Shown one piece after another: positions 17,742 to 25,156 of a stretch of DNA of 64,000 nt. The notes under the pieces were generated by a model. It saw only the letters and a list, made by a program, of their open reading frames with translations. It searched no databases and was not told the DNA's origin. The stretch is taken from NCBI RefSeq assembly GCF_012844305.1, contig NZ_JABANE010000047.1, forward strand, positions 1 through 64,000, given 5' to 3'. Each line of letters starts with the position of its first letter. Position 1 is the first letter of the stretch. The stretch is from Flammeovirga aprica JL-4 (GTDB taxonomy: Bacteria > Bacteroidota > Bacteroidia > Cytophagales > Flammeovirgaceae). Made by a program: the position numbers and the translations under genes.

Positions 17742-19286
17742 ATGGCAAAGCAAGACAAAGAAAATATGTTCCAAAAAGTTGTCTCTCACGCAAAAGAGTA
17801 CGGCTTTGTATTTCCTTCATCGGAAATTTATGGTGGACTTCAAGCAGTATATGATTACGGATCGAATGGTGTTGAGTTAAGAAACAACATTAAGAAGTAT
17901 TGGTGGGCATCTATGGTACAAATGCACGAGAACATCGTGGGTATTGATGCTTCTATTTTCATGGACCCTAAAGTCTGGAAAGCTTCTGGCCACGTTGATG
18001 CGTTCAATGATCCATTGGTTGATAACAAAGACTCTAAAAAGAGATATAGAGCTGACGTTCTGATTGAAGATTTAATGGCCAAGTATGGTGCTAAAATCGA
18101 AAAAGAAGTAACAAAAGCTCAAAAGAAATTTGGTGACGCTTTTGACAAGGAGCAATTCTTGGCAACGAATCCAAACGTTCTTAGAAACCAGAAGAAAATC
18201 GACGAAATCGAAGCGAAGTTCAAAACTGCTTTAGAGGACGAAGATATGGAAGGATTAAAAGCGATCATTGAAGAAAACAATATCGTTTGTCCTATCTCTG
18301 GTACTTGTAACTGGACGGATGTTCGTCAGTTTAACCTTATGTTCGCTACTGAACTTGGTGCTGTAGCTGGTGACTCTAACAAAATCTACCTTCGTCCTGA
18401 AACGGCTCAAGGTATTTTTGTGAACTTCTTGAATGTAATGAATACTTCAAGACAACGTCCTCCATTCGGTATTGCTCAGATTGGTAAAGCATTCCGTAAT
18501 GAGATCGTTGCACGTCAGTTTATCTTCAGAATGCGTGAATTTGAGCAAATGGAGATGCAATTCTTTATTCAGCCAGGTACAGAAATGAAATGGTATGAAT
18601 ACTGGAAAGAGCAACGTATGAAATTCCATACAGTTGTAGGTAATCCTGACAATTACGTATTCCATGATCACTTAAAAACAGCACACTACGCTAATGCGGC
18701 TGTTGATATTGAATTCAAATTCCCATTCGGTCAAAAAGAATTGGAAGGAATTCACTCTCGTACTGATTTTGACTTGAATGCTCACCAAGAGTTATCGAGC
18801 AAAAAATTACAGTACTTCGATCATGAGTTAGGGAAAAACGTTGTTCCTTACGTAGTGGAAACTTCAGTTGGTTTAGACCGTATGTTCTTGTCTATCTTGA
18901 CAGGTGCTTACACTGAAGAAGAGGTAGAAGGTAAAGCAAGAACATTCTTGAAACTTCACCCTGCTTTAGCGCCAATCAAAGCGGCTGTATTCCCATTGAC
19001 GAAGAAAGACGGTTTACCAGAGAAAGCAAGAGAAGCAATGAACGAAATCAAATTCGATCATAATGTTTCTTACGAAGAGAAAGACGCGATTGGTAAGCGA
19101 TACACTCGTCAAGACTTGATTGGTACTCCTTACTGTATCACTGTAGATCACCAAACATTGGAGGACAACACAGTAACAGTTCGTGAAAGAGACACAATGG
19201 ATCAGTTCCGTCTTCCAATTAGCGAATTAAAGCAATTCTTAGACGAGAAGTGTTCGTTAACAAGTTTATTGAAGCAATTGCTTTAA
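17742..19286 (+). CDS. glyS: Glycyl-tRNA synthetase (single-chain, dimeric type)
   Basis: This 514-residue enzyme charges tRNA-Gly with glycine. It is the eukaryote/archaeal-like homodimeric class IIa form rather than the alpha2beta2 form. Features are FVFPSSEIYGGLQAVYDYG near residue 25, motif 2 as GKAFRNEIVARQFIFRMREF near 245, motif 3 as VETSVGLDRMFLS near 380, and an anticodon-binding domain after 400. The ATG at 17742 is preferred; an in-frame codon 18 bases upstream adds only six unusual residues. A -7 box TAATTTTG is present at 17705-17712 but no well-placed -33 TTG. Confidence 0.96.
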   Translation: MAKQDKENMFQKVVSHAKEYGFVFPSSEIYGGLQAVYDYGSNGVELRNNIKKYWWASMVQMHENIVGIDASIFMDPKVWKASGHVDAFNDPLVDNKDSKKRYRADVLIEDLMAKYGAKIEKEVTKAQKKFGDAFDKEQFLATNPNVLRNQKKIDEIEAKFKTALEDEDMEGLKAIIEENNIVCPISGTCNWTDVRQFNLMFATELGAVAGDSNKIYLRPETAQGIFVNFLNVMNTSRQRPPFGIAQIGKAFRNEIVARQFIFRMREFEQMEMQFFIQPGTEMKWYEYWKEQRMKFHTVVGNPDNYVFHDHLKTAHYANAAVDIEFKFPFGQKELEGIHSRTDFDLNAHQELSSKKLQYFDHELGKNVVPYVVETSVGLDRMFLSILTGAYTEEEVEGKARTFLKLHPALAPIKAAVFPLTKKDGLPEKAREAMNEIKFDHNVSYEEKDAIGKRYTRQDLIGTPYCITVDHQTLEDNTVTVRERDTMDQFRLPISELKQFLDEKCSLTSLLKQLL

Positions 19287-19307
19287 TAGATAAATATTAA
19301 TACATTG

Positions 19308-19343
19308 AAGCTCAAGTTTAATTTTAGACTTGAGCTTTTTTTA
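19308..19343 (+). terminator. Terminator after glyS
   Basis: AAGCTCAAGT (19308-19317) and ACTTGAGCTT (19328-19337) form a perfect 10-bp stem followed by TTTTT. Confidence 0.9.
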
Positions 19344-19357
19344 TTCTATTTTTTGAA

Positions 19358-20026
19358 ATGAGAGTATCTAAATTTTTTATCCCAGTTTGTGCGTCCGTTT
19401 TTTTATTTTTCACTTCTTGTGCAAGTTTAAGCCAATATACTTACTCTAATCGAGTAGAGAAGAGAAATAAAAAACTATTGGCTGAAAATGGGGGCAATGC
19501 CAATAATAATTACGTTCCTGATACCAAAAATGAAACTGCAAAAGCAAAGAAAGGTGTTGAAGATAAAATTCCTCCAGGTAAGAAACTAACGGTTCAGGAG
19601 TATATCGATATGTTCAGCCCTTACGCTATAGAATCCATGCATAAGAAGAAAGTGCCGGCAAGTATTACATTGTCACAAGGCTTATTAGAGTCAGGTGTAG
19701 GCAATAGTAAACTTTCAAGAGCAACAAATAATCACTTTGGTATTAAGTGTGGTGGTAACTGGAATGGAGAATCATATCGTTATGATGATGACAGGCCTAA
19801 TGAATGCTTTAGAGTATATGGTTCTGTATTAGATTCATATGAAGATCATGGTGATTTTCTGAGAACAAGATCTTGGTATGCACCACTTTTCAATTTGAAA
19901 ATTACAGATTACAAAGGATGGGCTAAAGGATTGAAAAAGGCAGGGTATGCCACCGATCCAAAGTATCCTTCCAAATTGATAGATATTATCGAAAAGTATA
20001 GATTGTACGAGTACGATACAAAATAA
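19358..20026 (+). CDS. Glucosaminidase-domain lipoprotein (GH73, FlgJ-like)
   Basis: This 222-residue lipoprotein carries a C-terminal mannosyl-glycoprotein endo-beta-N-acetylglucosaminidase-type domain that cleaves peptidoglycan glycan strands. A signal peptide ends in the lipobox FTSC at residues 18-21, predicting an envelope location. The linker (about 30-75) is Asn/Lys rich. The catalytic domain contains PASITLSQGLLESGVGNSKL with the catalytic Glu near residue 109, then NNHFGIKC and the C-terminal GWAKGLKKAGYATDPKYPSK. It probably remodels the wall during growth or separation. The gene is preceded by the glyS terminator and followed by a strong hairpin. Confidence 0.92.
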   Translation: MRVSKFFIPVCASVFLFFTSCASLSQYTYSNRVEKRNKKLLAENGGNANNNYVPDTKNETAKAKKGVEDKIPPGKKLTVQEYIDMFSPYAIESMHKKKVPASITLSQGLLESGVGNSKLSRATNNHFGIKCGGNWNGESYRYDDDRPNECFRVYGSVLDSYEDHGDFLRTRSWYAPLFNLKITDYKGWAKGLKKAGYATDPKYPSKLIDIIEKYRLYEYDTK

Positions 20027-20030
20027 CAAC

Positions 20031-20071
20031 CAACAGGTTTGAGGTATATTACAACTGCCTCAAACCTGTTG
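20031..20071. terminator. Perfect 14-bp hairpin after the GH73 gene
   Basis: Arms 20031-20044 and 20058-20071 are exact reverse complements with a 13-base loop. No T run follows (GCCAGCAAAA), so it is an atypical terminator and may instead protect the mRNA end or attenuate transcription into the next gene. Confidence 0.55.
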
Positions 20072-20109
20072 CCAGCAAAACCAGCTTAACTATCCAAAAC
20101 TAACACAGT

Positions 20110-21234
20110 ATGAAATTTCGTCAAATGAATGAGCTTATGAAGCAGTTTTCTTCCAATAGAAGAGAAATCGCTAGTCTTCTGATATTAATACCTTTTATTT
20201 TTTGTGTTCTCTATTCACATCAGATTTATACCTTTCTTTTTGATGATGGGAAAGATAAGATCGACCAGAAAATAGAAGTACATTTTATAGAACAGCAAAA
20301 ACAAAAGTCAACACGTCCTCTTTCTAAAAATATAAACCCCAACCACTTGAAGGTGAAAGATTGGGTTGGACTTCATTTTTCTGAGGAAATAGCTAACAGA
20401 ATAGTTAATTATAGATTAAAAGGAGGGTACTTTAATGAAAAAGAGGATCTTTATACAATCTATCAGATTGACAGTAGTAGAGTAGATCAATTAGAGCCTT
20501 ACTTGGTGTTTGAGAAAAAGAAGACAGTAACTCCAAAACGATATTATGCGGCTGCTCCTTCTTCCTCTTTTTCTAAAATGAGAAAAAAAGAGAGAAAAGA
20601 ATTAAAACTCTGGAAATTTGACCCGAATACGGTGGAAGCAAGTGATCTTGAAAAGATGAATCTTTCCTCTTACTTTATTAAAAACCTTACAAATTACAGA
20701 GCAAAGGGAGGGAAGTTCTACAAGGTAGAAGATATAATGAAGCTTTATGCTGTGGATTCATCCTTATTCTTAACGCTGAAAGACTATTTGTATGTTGATA
20801 TAGAAGAGGAGGTGAAACTTGAGGGTGAAAAACCGCATATCAATTTGAATACTGCTACTCTTGAAGAGTTAAAACAGTTGAAGGGAATTGGTAATGCAAG
20901 GGCAGAGGGAATTATAGAATACAAGAAACGATTAGGTGGGAGTTTCTATAAAACTGCACAATTGAAAGAGGTCTTTAGCATAGATTCTTTATTATATGAA
21001 TCCATTGCTGATCATGTATTTGTGGAGAAGAAAAGAGTGAAGAAAATCCTTATCAATAGAGCGACTTATGAACAGCTGGCAACGCACCCTTATTTAAGTT
21101 ATAAGCAAGCAAGGTGGATTGTAAAATACAGAGAACAGCACGGTAGATATGAAAATATTGAGGATTTATTGAAAATAAAGATGATTAAATTAAAAGATAT
21201 AGAAAATATTCTTCCATATTTATCCTTCCGATAA
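20110..21234 (+). CDS. Membrane-anchored protein with four helix-hairpin-helix repeats
   Basis: This 374-residue protein has one N-terminal membrane span (about residues 22-40) and four ComEA-like helix-hairpin-helix units at roughly 75-128, 175-228, 245-305 and 315-372. The third is the most canonical: INLNTATLEELKQLKGIGNA, then RAEGIIEYKKRLGG. ComEA-type proteins bind DNA at the envelope during natural transformation, and the repeats here suggest non-specific DNA or protein binding outside the membrane. It is larger than ComEA (usually one or two HhH units), and no comEC is adjacent. Transcription may continue into the M28 gene, which starts 10 bases after its stop. Confidence 0.8.
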   Translation: MKFRQMNELMKQFSSNRREIASLLILIPFIFCVLYSHQIYTFLFDDGKDKIDQKIEVHFIEQQKQKSTRPLSKNINPNHLKVKDWVGLHFSEEIANRIVNYRLKGGYFNEKEDLYTIYQIDSSRVDQLEPYLVFEKKKTVTPKRYYAAAPSSSFSKMRKKERKELKLWKFDPNTVEASDLEKMNLSSYFIKNLTNYRAKGGKFYKVEDIMKLYAVDSSLFLTLKDYLYVDIEEEVKLEGEKPHINLNTATLEELKQLKGIGNARAEGIIEYKKRLGGSFYKTAQLKEVFSIDSLLYESIADHVFVEKKRVKKILINRATYEQLATHPYLSYKQARWIVKYREQHGRYENIEDLLKIKMIKLKDIENILPYLSFR

Positions 21235-21244
21235 ATGATTTTTT

Positions 21245-22195
21245 ATGTCCACCTTAAGAGTACTACTTTCTTTTACCATACTTTCAATCAATTGCTTTTG
21301 CTTTGCACAAGAGGCAAGAATCAATTCAGTTTCCTTATTGACGACTACCCGTATTTTATCATCAGATGCTTTCGAAGGTAGGAAAACAGATACAAAAGGA
21401 GGTTGGATGGCAAGGGATTATATTGTCGGACAATTTAAGGAAATAGGTCTTATCCCTTTAGATTCTACATATGTTCAAACTTTCCAATTCTACTACAGAC
21501 TTTATAATGTAAAACCCACAGGACATAATATTATTGGTTATATAGAAGGTACAGAAATCAAAGATCCGAATAAGGGGTGTATCGTAGTGGGAGCACATTA
21601 TGATCATTTGGGGATGTATGCTGGAGATATTTACAATGGAGCGGATGATAATGCTTCGGGAGTGGCTACTTTACTAGAAATAGCCAAAGAACTAAAACAT
21701 CAACCTGCGTCACTTCCTGTAGTTTTTATTTCCTTTGATGCAGAAGAAATGAGATGTGCAGGCTCCAATTATTTTGTTAACAGCCCCTTGCTTGATAATG
21801 AGGCAATACATCTTTTTATTAATATGGATATGATCTCTAAAAGTGATGAGGAGAAGTTGTTTGTCACCGGAACGAATTTTCATCCAGAATATAAAAAGTA
21901 CATTAATGCTACTTTAGAGTACTGTAACCTATCCATAAAGTATGGTCATGATAGAAAAAGAGATGATGGTTTGAATAACTGGGTCTTCTTGTCAGACCAT
22001 GGTGAGTTTCATAAAAAAGGAATTCCTTTTATTTATTTTGGGGTAGAAGAACATCAGCACTACCACAGACCCACAGATACTTTTGAGAATATTGATATTG
22101 GTTTTTTTGTGGAAGCCAGTAATGTGGTTTTGTCTTTTGTGAAAAGTGTAGCCAATAAAAAAAGCCTCCTGAAAGAATCCAGAAGGCTTAATTAA
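21245..22195 (+). CDS. M28 family zinc metallopeptidase
   Basis: This is a 316-residue secreted peptidase with a signal peptide (residues 1-20) and an M28 domain. Metal-ligand motifs are visible: VVGAHYDHLG (His) near residue 120, GADDNASGVAT (Asp) near 135, FDAEEMRCAGS (Glu pair) near 172, NMDM near 197 and a late HYHRPTDT (His) near 280. Such enzymes act as aminopeptidases or peptide-processing enzymes in the periplasm or outside the cell. It starts 10 bases after the helix-hairpin-helix gene. Its last 13 codons coincide with the intrinsic terminator of the convergent tRNA-like array, so the two sequences are constrained together. Confidence 0.92.
   Translation: MSTLRVLLSFTILSINCFCFAQEARINSVSLLTTTRILSSDAFEGRKTDTKGGWMARDYIVGQFKEIGLIPLDSTYVQTFQFYYRLYNVKPTGHNIIGYIEGTEIKDPNKGCIVVGAHYDHLGMYAGDIYNGADDNASGVATLLEIAKELKHQPASLPVVFISFDAEEMRCAGSNYFVNSPLLDNEAIHLFINMDMISKSDEEKLFVTGTNFHPEYKKYINATLEYCNLSIKYGHDRKRDDGLNNWVFLSDHGEFHKKGIPFIYFGVEEHQHYHRPTDTFENIDIGFFVEASNVVLSFVKSVANKKSLLKESRRLN
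22157..22189 (-). terminator. Terminator of the tRNA-like array
   Basis: On the minus strand AAGCCTTCTG pairs with CAGGAGGCTT (one wobble) around an 8-base loop and is followed by TTTTTTT. It starts 9 bases after the 3' end of the last tRNA-like unit and lies inside the 3' end of the M28 peptidase coding sequence. Confidence 0.88.
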
Positions 22196-22197
22196 TG

Positions 22198-22353
22198 CTG
22201 TAAGGGAAGGATTCGAACCTTCACGGAGTACTTAGCCTCTTGACAAATCGTGTGTGCATCGCACGTGTAGTGGTCAACCCATTACCAAGTGTTTATCGTA
22301 AACTCTCCACCCCCGAGACAGGAGGGCATGTCTGCCAGTTTCATCACCTTACA
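22198..22353 (-). tRNA. tRNA-like RNA with giant variable region, third in transcript
   Basis: Read on the minus strand, TGTAAGG at the 5' end pairs perfectly with CCTTACA, followed by a G discriminator. After T8-G9 comes a three-pair D stem (ATG/CAT) with a Leu-type loop AAACTGGCAGA. The anticodon stem is CCCTC/GGGGG with loop CTGTCTC, so U33 is conserved and positions 34-36 read GUC. The T arm is GAAGG-TTCGAAT-CCTTC. Between anticodon and T arms lie 87 nt. This copy has one extra base and an A-for-G type change that still allow a basal GGAG/CTCC helix. It differs from its sisters only in this region. CCA is not encoded. Aminoacylation and decoding are unproven. Confidence 0.62.
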
Positions 22354-22369
22354 GTGTATTTCAAAAGTT

Positions 22370-22395
22370 ATGCTCAACGTCTTTTCGTTGAGAAT
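22370..22395 (-). promoter_or_regulatory. Spacer hairpin between tRNA-like units (copies 2 and 1)
   Basis: CTCAACG and CGTTGAG form a 7-bp stem with a 6-base loop, extended by two more pairs past one mismatch. On the minus strand it is followed by AACTTTTG, then eight bases, then the next unit. It could be a processing site, a weak terminator or part of a promoter (TAACTTTTG resembles the -7 box). Confidence 0.5.
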
Positions 22396-22397
22396 TG

Positions 22398-22552
22398 CTG
22401 TAAGGGAAGGATTCGAACCTTCACGGAGTGCTTAGCCTCTTGACAAATCGTGTATGCATCGCACGTTTAGTGGTCAACCCATTACCAAGTGTTTATCGCG
22501 AACCTCCACCCCCGAGACAGGAGGGCATGTCTGCCAGTTTCATCACCTTACA
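22398..22552 (-). tRNA. tRNA-like RNA with giant variable region, second in transcript
   Basis: This 155-nt unit has the same arms as its neighbours: acceptor TGTAAGG/CCTTACA, D arm with GG in the loop, anticodon loop CTGTCTC, T loop TTCGAAT and G at position 73. The variable region is 86 nt. It can form a basal GGAG/CTCC helix, a TTGAC/GTCAA helix and, inside that, CGTG/CACG with a TGC-GAT-GCA tip. Type II tRNAs (Leu, Ser, Tyr) normally carry 10-24 nt here. The GUC triplet would read Asp codons, but a pyrimidine at position 37 and a type II body are unlike tRNA-Asp. I therefore do not assign an amino acid. Confidence 0.62.
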
Positions 22553-22568
22553 GTGTATTTCAAAAGTT

Positions 22569-22594
22569 ATTCTCAACGTCGTTCCGTTGAGAAT
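22569..22594 (-). promoter_or_regulatory. Spacer hairpin between tRNA-like units (copies 3 and 2)
   Basis: ATTCTCAACG (22569-22578) and CGTTGAGAAT (22585-22594) are perfect reverse complements, giving a 10-bp stem with a 6-base loop. The loop sequence differs from the other spacer while the stem core is kept, which suggests the hairpin itself matters. Confidence 0.55.
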
Positions 22595-22596
22595 TG

Positions 22597-22751
22597 CTGT
22601 AAGGGAAGGATTCGAACCTTCACGGAGTGCTTAGCCTCTTGACAAATCGTGTATGCATCGCACGTTTAGTGGTCAACCCATTACCAAGTGTTTATCGCGA
22701 ACCTCCACCCCCGAGACAGGAGGGCATGTCTGCCAGTTTCATCACCTTACA
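22597..22751 (-). tRNA. tRNA-like RNA with giant variable region, first in transcript
   Basis: This 155-nt unit is virtually identical to the second copy in all arms and in the 86-nt variable region. It is nearest to the likely promoter and has a different upstream flank, lacking the spacer hairpin. Reading frames on the plus strand across it give short peptides of the kind often mis-annotated from antisense tRNA sequence and should be ignored. The canonical T loop, D-loop GG, U33 and perfect acceptor stem argue against a random or decayed sequence. Possible roles range from an unusual translational tRNA to a non-ribosomal aminoacyl carrier or regulatory RNA. Confidence 0.62.
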
Positions 22752-22815
22752 GTGTATTTCAAATTTTTTGAAGGGTTATTGCGATTCGTTTAATCTTTTT
22801 CCCTTTTCGTTGATA

Positions 22816-22846
22816 CAAAGTAAGAGAATATTAATTTTAAATACAA
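22816..22846 (-). promoter_or_regulatory. Candidate promoter of the tRNA-like array
   Basis: On the minus strand TTG (22844-22846) is followed after 20 bases by TTACTTTG (22816-22823), one mismatch and one base of spacing away from TTG-N19-TAnnTTTG. It would give a leader of about 55-60 nt before the first unit. Apart from this and the terminator at 22977, the gap 22764-23087 shows no gene. Confidence 0.4.
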
Positions 22847-22976
22847 ACTTTTCAAAAAAATAATTTATTATTTACAATATTGGTAATATTTAAGCTTCGT
22901 GTTTGAGAAATTCGCAATTCACTCACCTGAATTTAAGTGTTAATTAGTGAATTATTAAAAAGAGAGACTGAACCAT

Positions 22977-23008
22977 AAAAAAAAGCCTCTAATTTGAATT
23001 AGAAGCTT
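22977..23008 (-). terminator. Terminator of the RsmI-like gene
   Basis: On the minus strand AAGCTTCTAATT pairs with AATTAGAGGCTT (one wobble) over a 3-base loop, followed by eight T. It separates the methylase gene from the downstream tRNA-like array, which is on the same strand. Confidence 0.85.
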
Positions 23009-23087
23009 ATGATTTTTTTAATAAAATGTCAGGAATAATGCTATTCTGATAACACCTTAGTAGTATAACTAGTGTTTCTTAGTAAAA

Positions 23088-23786
23088 TTAGGCCTGAAGA
23101 ATAAAAATGGTTGGTTTTTTATGAATATCGATTTTTTTCGATTTCCATTCTTTCAATGTAAATGTTTTGATGTATTCGTCATCCGCTTGTATGTTAGATG
23201 CAATACATAACTTTGTGTTGGGGTTTAAGTTTTCACATAAATCCTCAAGCATAGCAGTGTTTCTAAATGGCGTTTCCATAAAGATTTGTGCTTGATAGAA
23301 TTTACTAGATTCTGTTTCTAGCCTTTTTAAAGCTTTAACTTTCTCTACTTTTTGTATAGGCATATAACCATGGAATGCGAATTTTTGTCCGCTTAATCCA
23401 GATCCCATCAATGCTAGTAAAATAGAAGAAGGGCCCACTAGAGGTTTTACCTTGATTTTATTTTTATGAGCGTATTGCACAGCCAATGCTCCAGGGTCAG
23501 CTACGCCAGGGCATCCGGCTTCAGAAATAACGCCTACGTTTTCTCCATTAGGAATATTCTTGAAGAGGTTTTTAACCTGCTCAGGTTTTGTTTTTTTGTC
23601 TAAAATCTGAAAGTTCAGATCTTGTACAGTGATGCCATCAATTTTCCATCCACCAATAAATCGACGAGCCGTTCTCAAATCTTCCACAAGGTAATATTTG
23701 GTATTTTCGATAGCCTCTTTGGTTTCAGGGGGTAAGACGTCGTAGCGGTCAGCGGCAAGCAAACTTGGAATTAGATATAAAAACAC
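23088..23786 (-). CDS. SAM-dependent methyltransferase, RsmI-like tetrapyrrole methylase fold
   Basis: This 232-residue protein has the SAM-binding fold shared by tetrapyrrole methylases and RsmI, the 16S rRNA C1402 ribose methylase. Typical elements are the N-terminal YLIP, then GVISEAGCPGVADPGA near residue 85, VKPLVGPSSILLALMGSG near 113, FHGYMP near 138 and METPFRN near 170. It is shorter than RsmI (about 280) and lacks the C-terminal domain, so it matches the second, RsmI-like paralogue common in Bacteroidota. The target is unknown. The only usable start is a GTG at 23784-23786, because an in-frame stop lies shortly upstream and no ATG intervenes. Confidence 0.85.
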   Translation of the reverse strand: MFLYLIPSLLAADRYDVLPPETKEAIENTKYYLVEDLRTARRFIGGWKIDGITVQDLNFQILDKKTKPEQVKNLFKNIPNGENVGVISEAGCPGVADPGALAVQYAHKNKIKVKPLVGPSSILLALMGSGLSGQKFAFHGYMPIQKVEKVKALKRLETESSKFYQAQIFMETPFRNTAMLEDLCENLNPNTKLCIASNIQADDEYIKTFTLKEWKSKKIDIHKKPTIFILQA

Positions 23787-23935
23787 AAGAAAAATGGTTT
23801 AAATGGTAAGAAAATTGATGATTATCTAACAACTCAAAATAAATATTAATTCATTTTTTATTAATATTACAGAGAGTAATTACAACACTTCTTTTATTAA
23901 TTTTACAAACTTACGAAATAGACTAGTTTTTATAC

Positions 23936-25075
23936 TTGAAACAGGCAATAAATAATATAAACTTGGAGAATGTTGATTATAGAGTTATAGCAAAGAAAAC
24001 AATATTTGTGATTTGTGCCTTCTACTTGATGTTCATTTCATTCGGTACAATGAAATTTGCTTTCACTCTTTTGGGTACGGGGTTAGCGGAAGAATTAGTA
24101 GCAGTAGAGCATAATCCATTTATATATTTTTTCATAGGGCTTTTGGGCGCCGCAGTTTTTCAGAGCAGTTCAGCAGTGACCGCAATAGTGGTGGGTGCCG
24201 TTGGATTGGGAAAATTGTCGCTGGATGATGCCGTATTTATTGTAATGGGTGCCAATATTGGTACTACTGTGACAAGTACTATTGTTGCGTTGAGTTATAT
24301 AGATGATAAAAGTATTTTCATGAGAGCCCTTTCAGGAGCGGCGTTGCATGACTTTTTTAATATTTTTGCTGCTGTGATATTCTTACCGTTAGAATTGACA
24401 ACAGGTTTTTTATCCAACCTCTCACAGTCCATTGCAAGTAATTTCTTTACATCAGATCTTTCGCTTTCCAATACAAATTCTCGCTTTGAAGGGTTGAATA
24501 TTGGTGTGGATAAAATTAGCCATCTTTTATTTGATTCTTTGCAGGATTACCCTTGGGTGATATTAGGAATATCTGTTCTTATGCTGATTGTGTCATTGAA
24601 ACTGATTGGCGGTATGACGAAAGAGGTGTTTATTAATAATCCGAAAGCCACTTCTGTCAACGCCCTGTTCAAGAATGATGCGGTGAGTTTATTCTCTGGT
24701 ATTTCACTGACTGCAATTGTGCAGTCTAGTTCTATAACGTCATCATTGATTGTTCCTCTGACAGCAAGTAAAAAAATCACATTGCCAAGAGCCTATATGT
24801 TTATTATGGGAGCGAATGTGGGAACAACAATTACAGCTTTGTTTGCCGCTTTAGCCACGGGTACAGAATTCGGGGTAGAGATTGCTTTAACTCACGTGCT
24901 GTTCAATGTATTAGGCGTTGTCATTTTCACAACTGTACCAACTTTAAAGAGAATACCGGTTTGGTATGCGAGTAAGTTGGGATTTTTTGCAGCCAAAGAA
25001 AGGATTTTTGGCTTTGTATACCTGTTTCTACTTTTCTTCGTATTGCCGTTTATTTTAGTTTGGCTTAATACTTAA
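23936..25075 (+). CDS. Na/Pi symporter family protein (PNaS/NptA-like)
   Basis: This 379-residue membrane protein contains the two inverted repeats of the sodium-phosphate cotransporter family, each with its QSSS motif: FQSSSAVTAIVVGAVG near residue 64 and VQSSSITSSLIVPLT near 265. About eight to ten spans are predicted. The family moves phosphate with sodium, more often as an exporter in bacteria. No PhoU domain is attached. The start appears to be TTG at 23936, since no ATG precedes the first membrane segment closely enough. It is divergent from the RsmI-like gene, and the 149-base gap holds both promoters. Confidence 0.88.
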   Translation: MKQAINNINLENVDYRVIAKKTIFVICAFYLMFISFGTMKFAFTLLGTGLAEELVAVEHNPFIYFFIGLLGAAVFQSSSAVTAIVVGAVGLGKLSLDDAVFIVMGANIGTTVTSTIVALSYIDDKSIFMRALSGAALHDFFNIFAAVIFLPLELTTGFLSNLSQSIASNFFTSDLSLSNTNSRFEGLNIGVDKISHLLFDSLQDYPWVILGISVLMLIVSLKLIGGMTKEVFINNPKATSVNALFKNDAVSLFSGISLTAIVQSSSITSSLIVPLTASKKITLPRAYMFIMGANVGTTITALFAALATGTEFGVEIALTHVLFNVLGVVIFTTVPTLKRIPVWYASKLGFFAAKERIFGFVYLFLLFFVLPFILVWLNT

Positions 25076-25156
25076 TCGAATTCTAAAGAAACAAAACCAA
25101 TATCCTCTCAACATTGAATTATTTTATTGATTCGATGAAATGAACTTCCCGGAAAA

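Larger units (their letters stand above)
22196..22763 (-). repeat. Three tandem ~200-bp repeats carrying tRNA-like genes
   Basis: Unit starts recur at intervals of 200 and 199 bases. Copies 2 and 3 (22398 and 22597) are nearly identical. Copy 1 (22198) differs at about five positions plus one indel, all inside the expanded variable region of the tRNA-like gene. Similarity stops near 22763, just upstream of the first transcribed unit. The spacers each contain a hairpin. Confidence 0.9.

Noticed and set aside
22198-22751. Assigning the tRNA-like genes as tRNA-Asp from the GUC triplet
   Set aside because: Position 37 is a pyrimidine, the D arm is Leu-type and the variable region is huge, none of which fits tRNA-Asp. 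No amino acid is assigned.
22198-22751. tmRNA or group I intron explanation for the insert
   Set aside because: No tag reading frame or tmRNA end sequence is present, and the insert of about 86 nt lies in the variable region and is too short for a group I intron, which would sit in the anticodon loop.
22196-22763. CRISPR array
   Set aside because: The repeat unit is about 200 bp with only two spacers that are short hairpins, and no cas genes occur nearby.
22240-22863. Short plus-strand reading frames of 62-78 codons
   Set aside because: They lie antisense to the tRNA-like units, repeat with the 200-bp period and give peptides of the type often mis-annotated from antisense tRNA (CKGRIRTFTE). 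No independent evidence supports them as genes.
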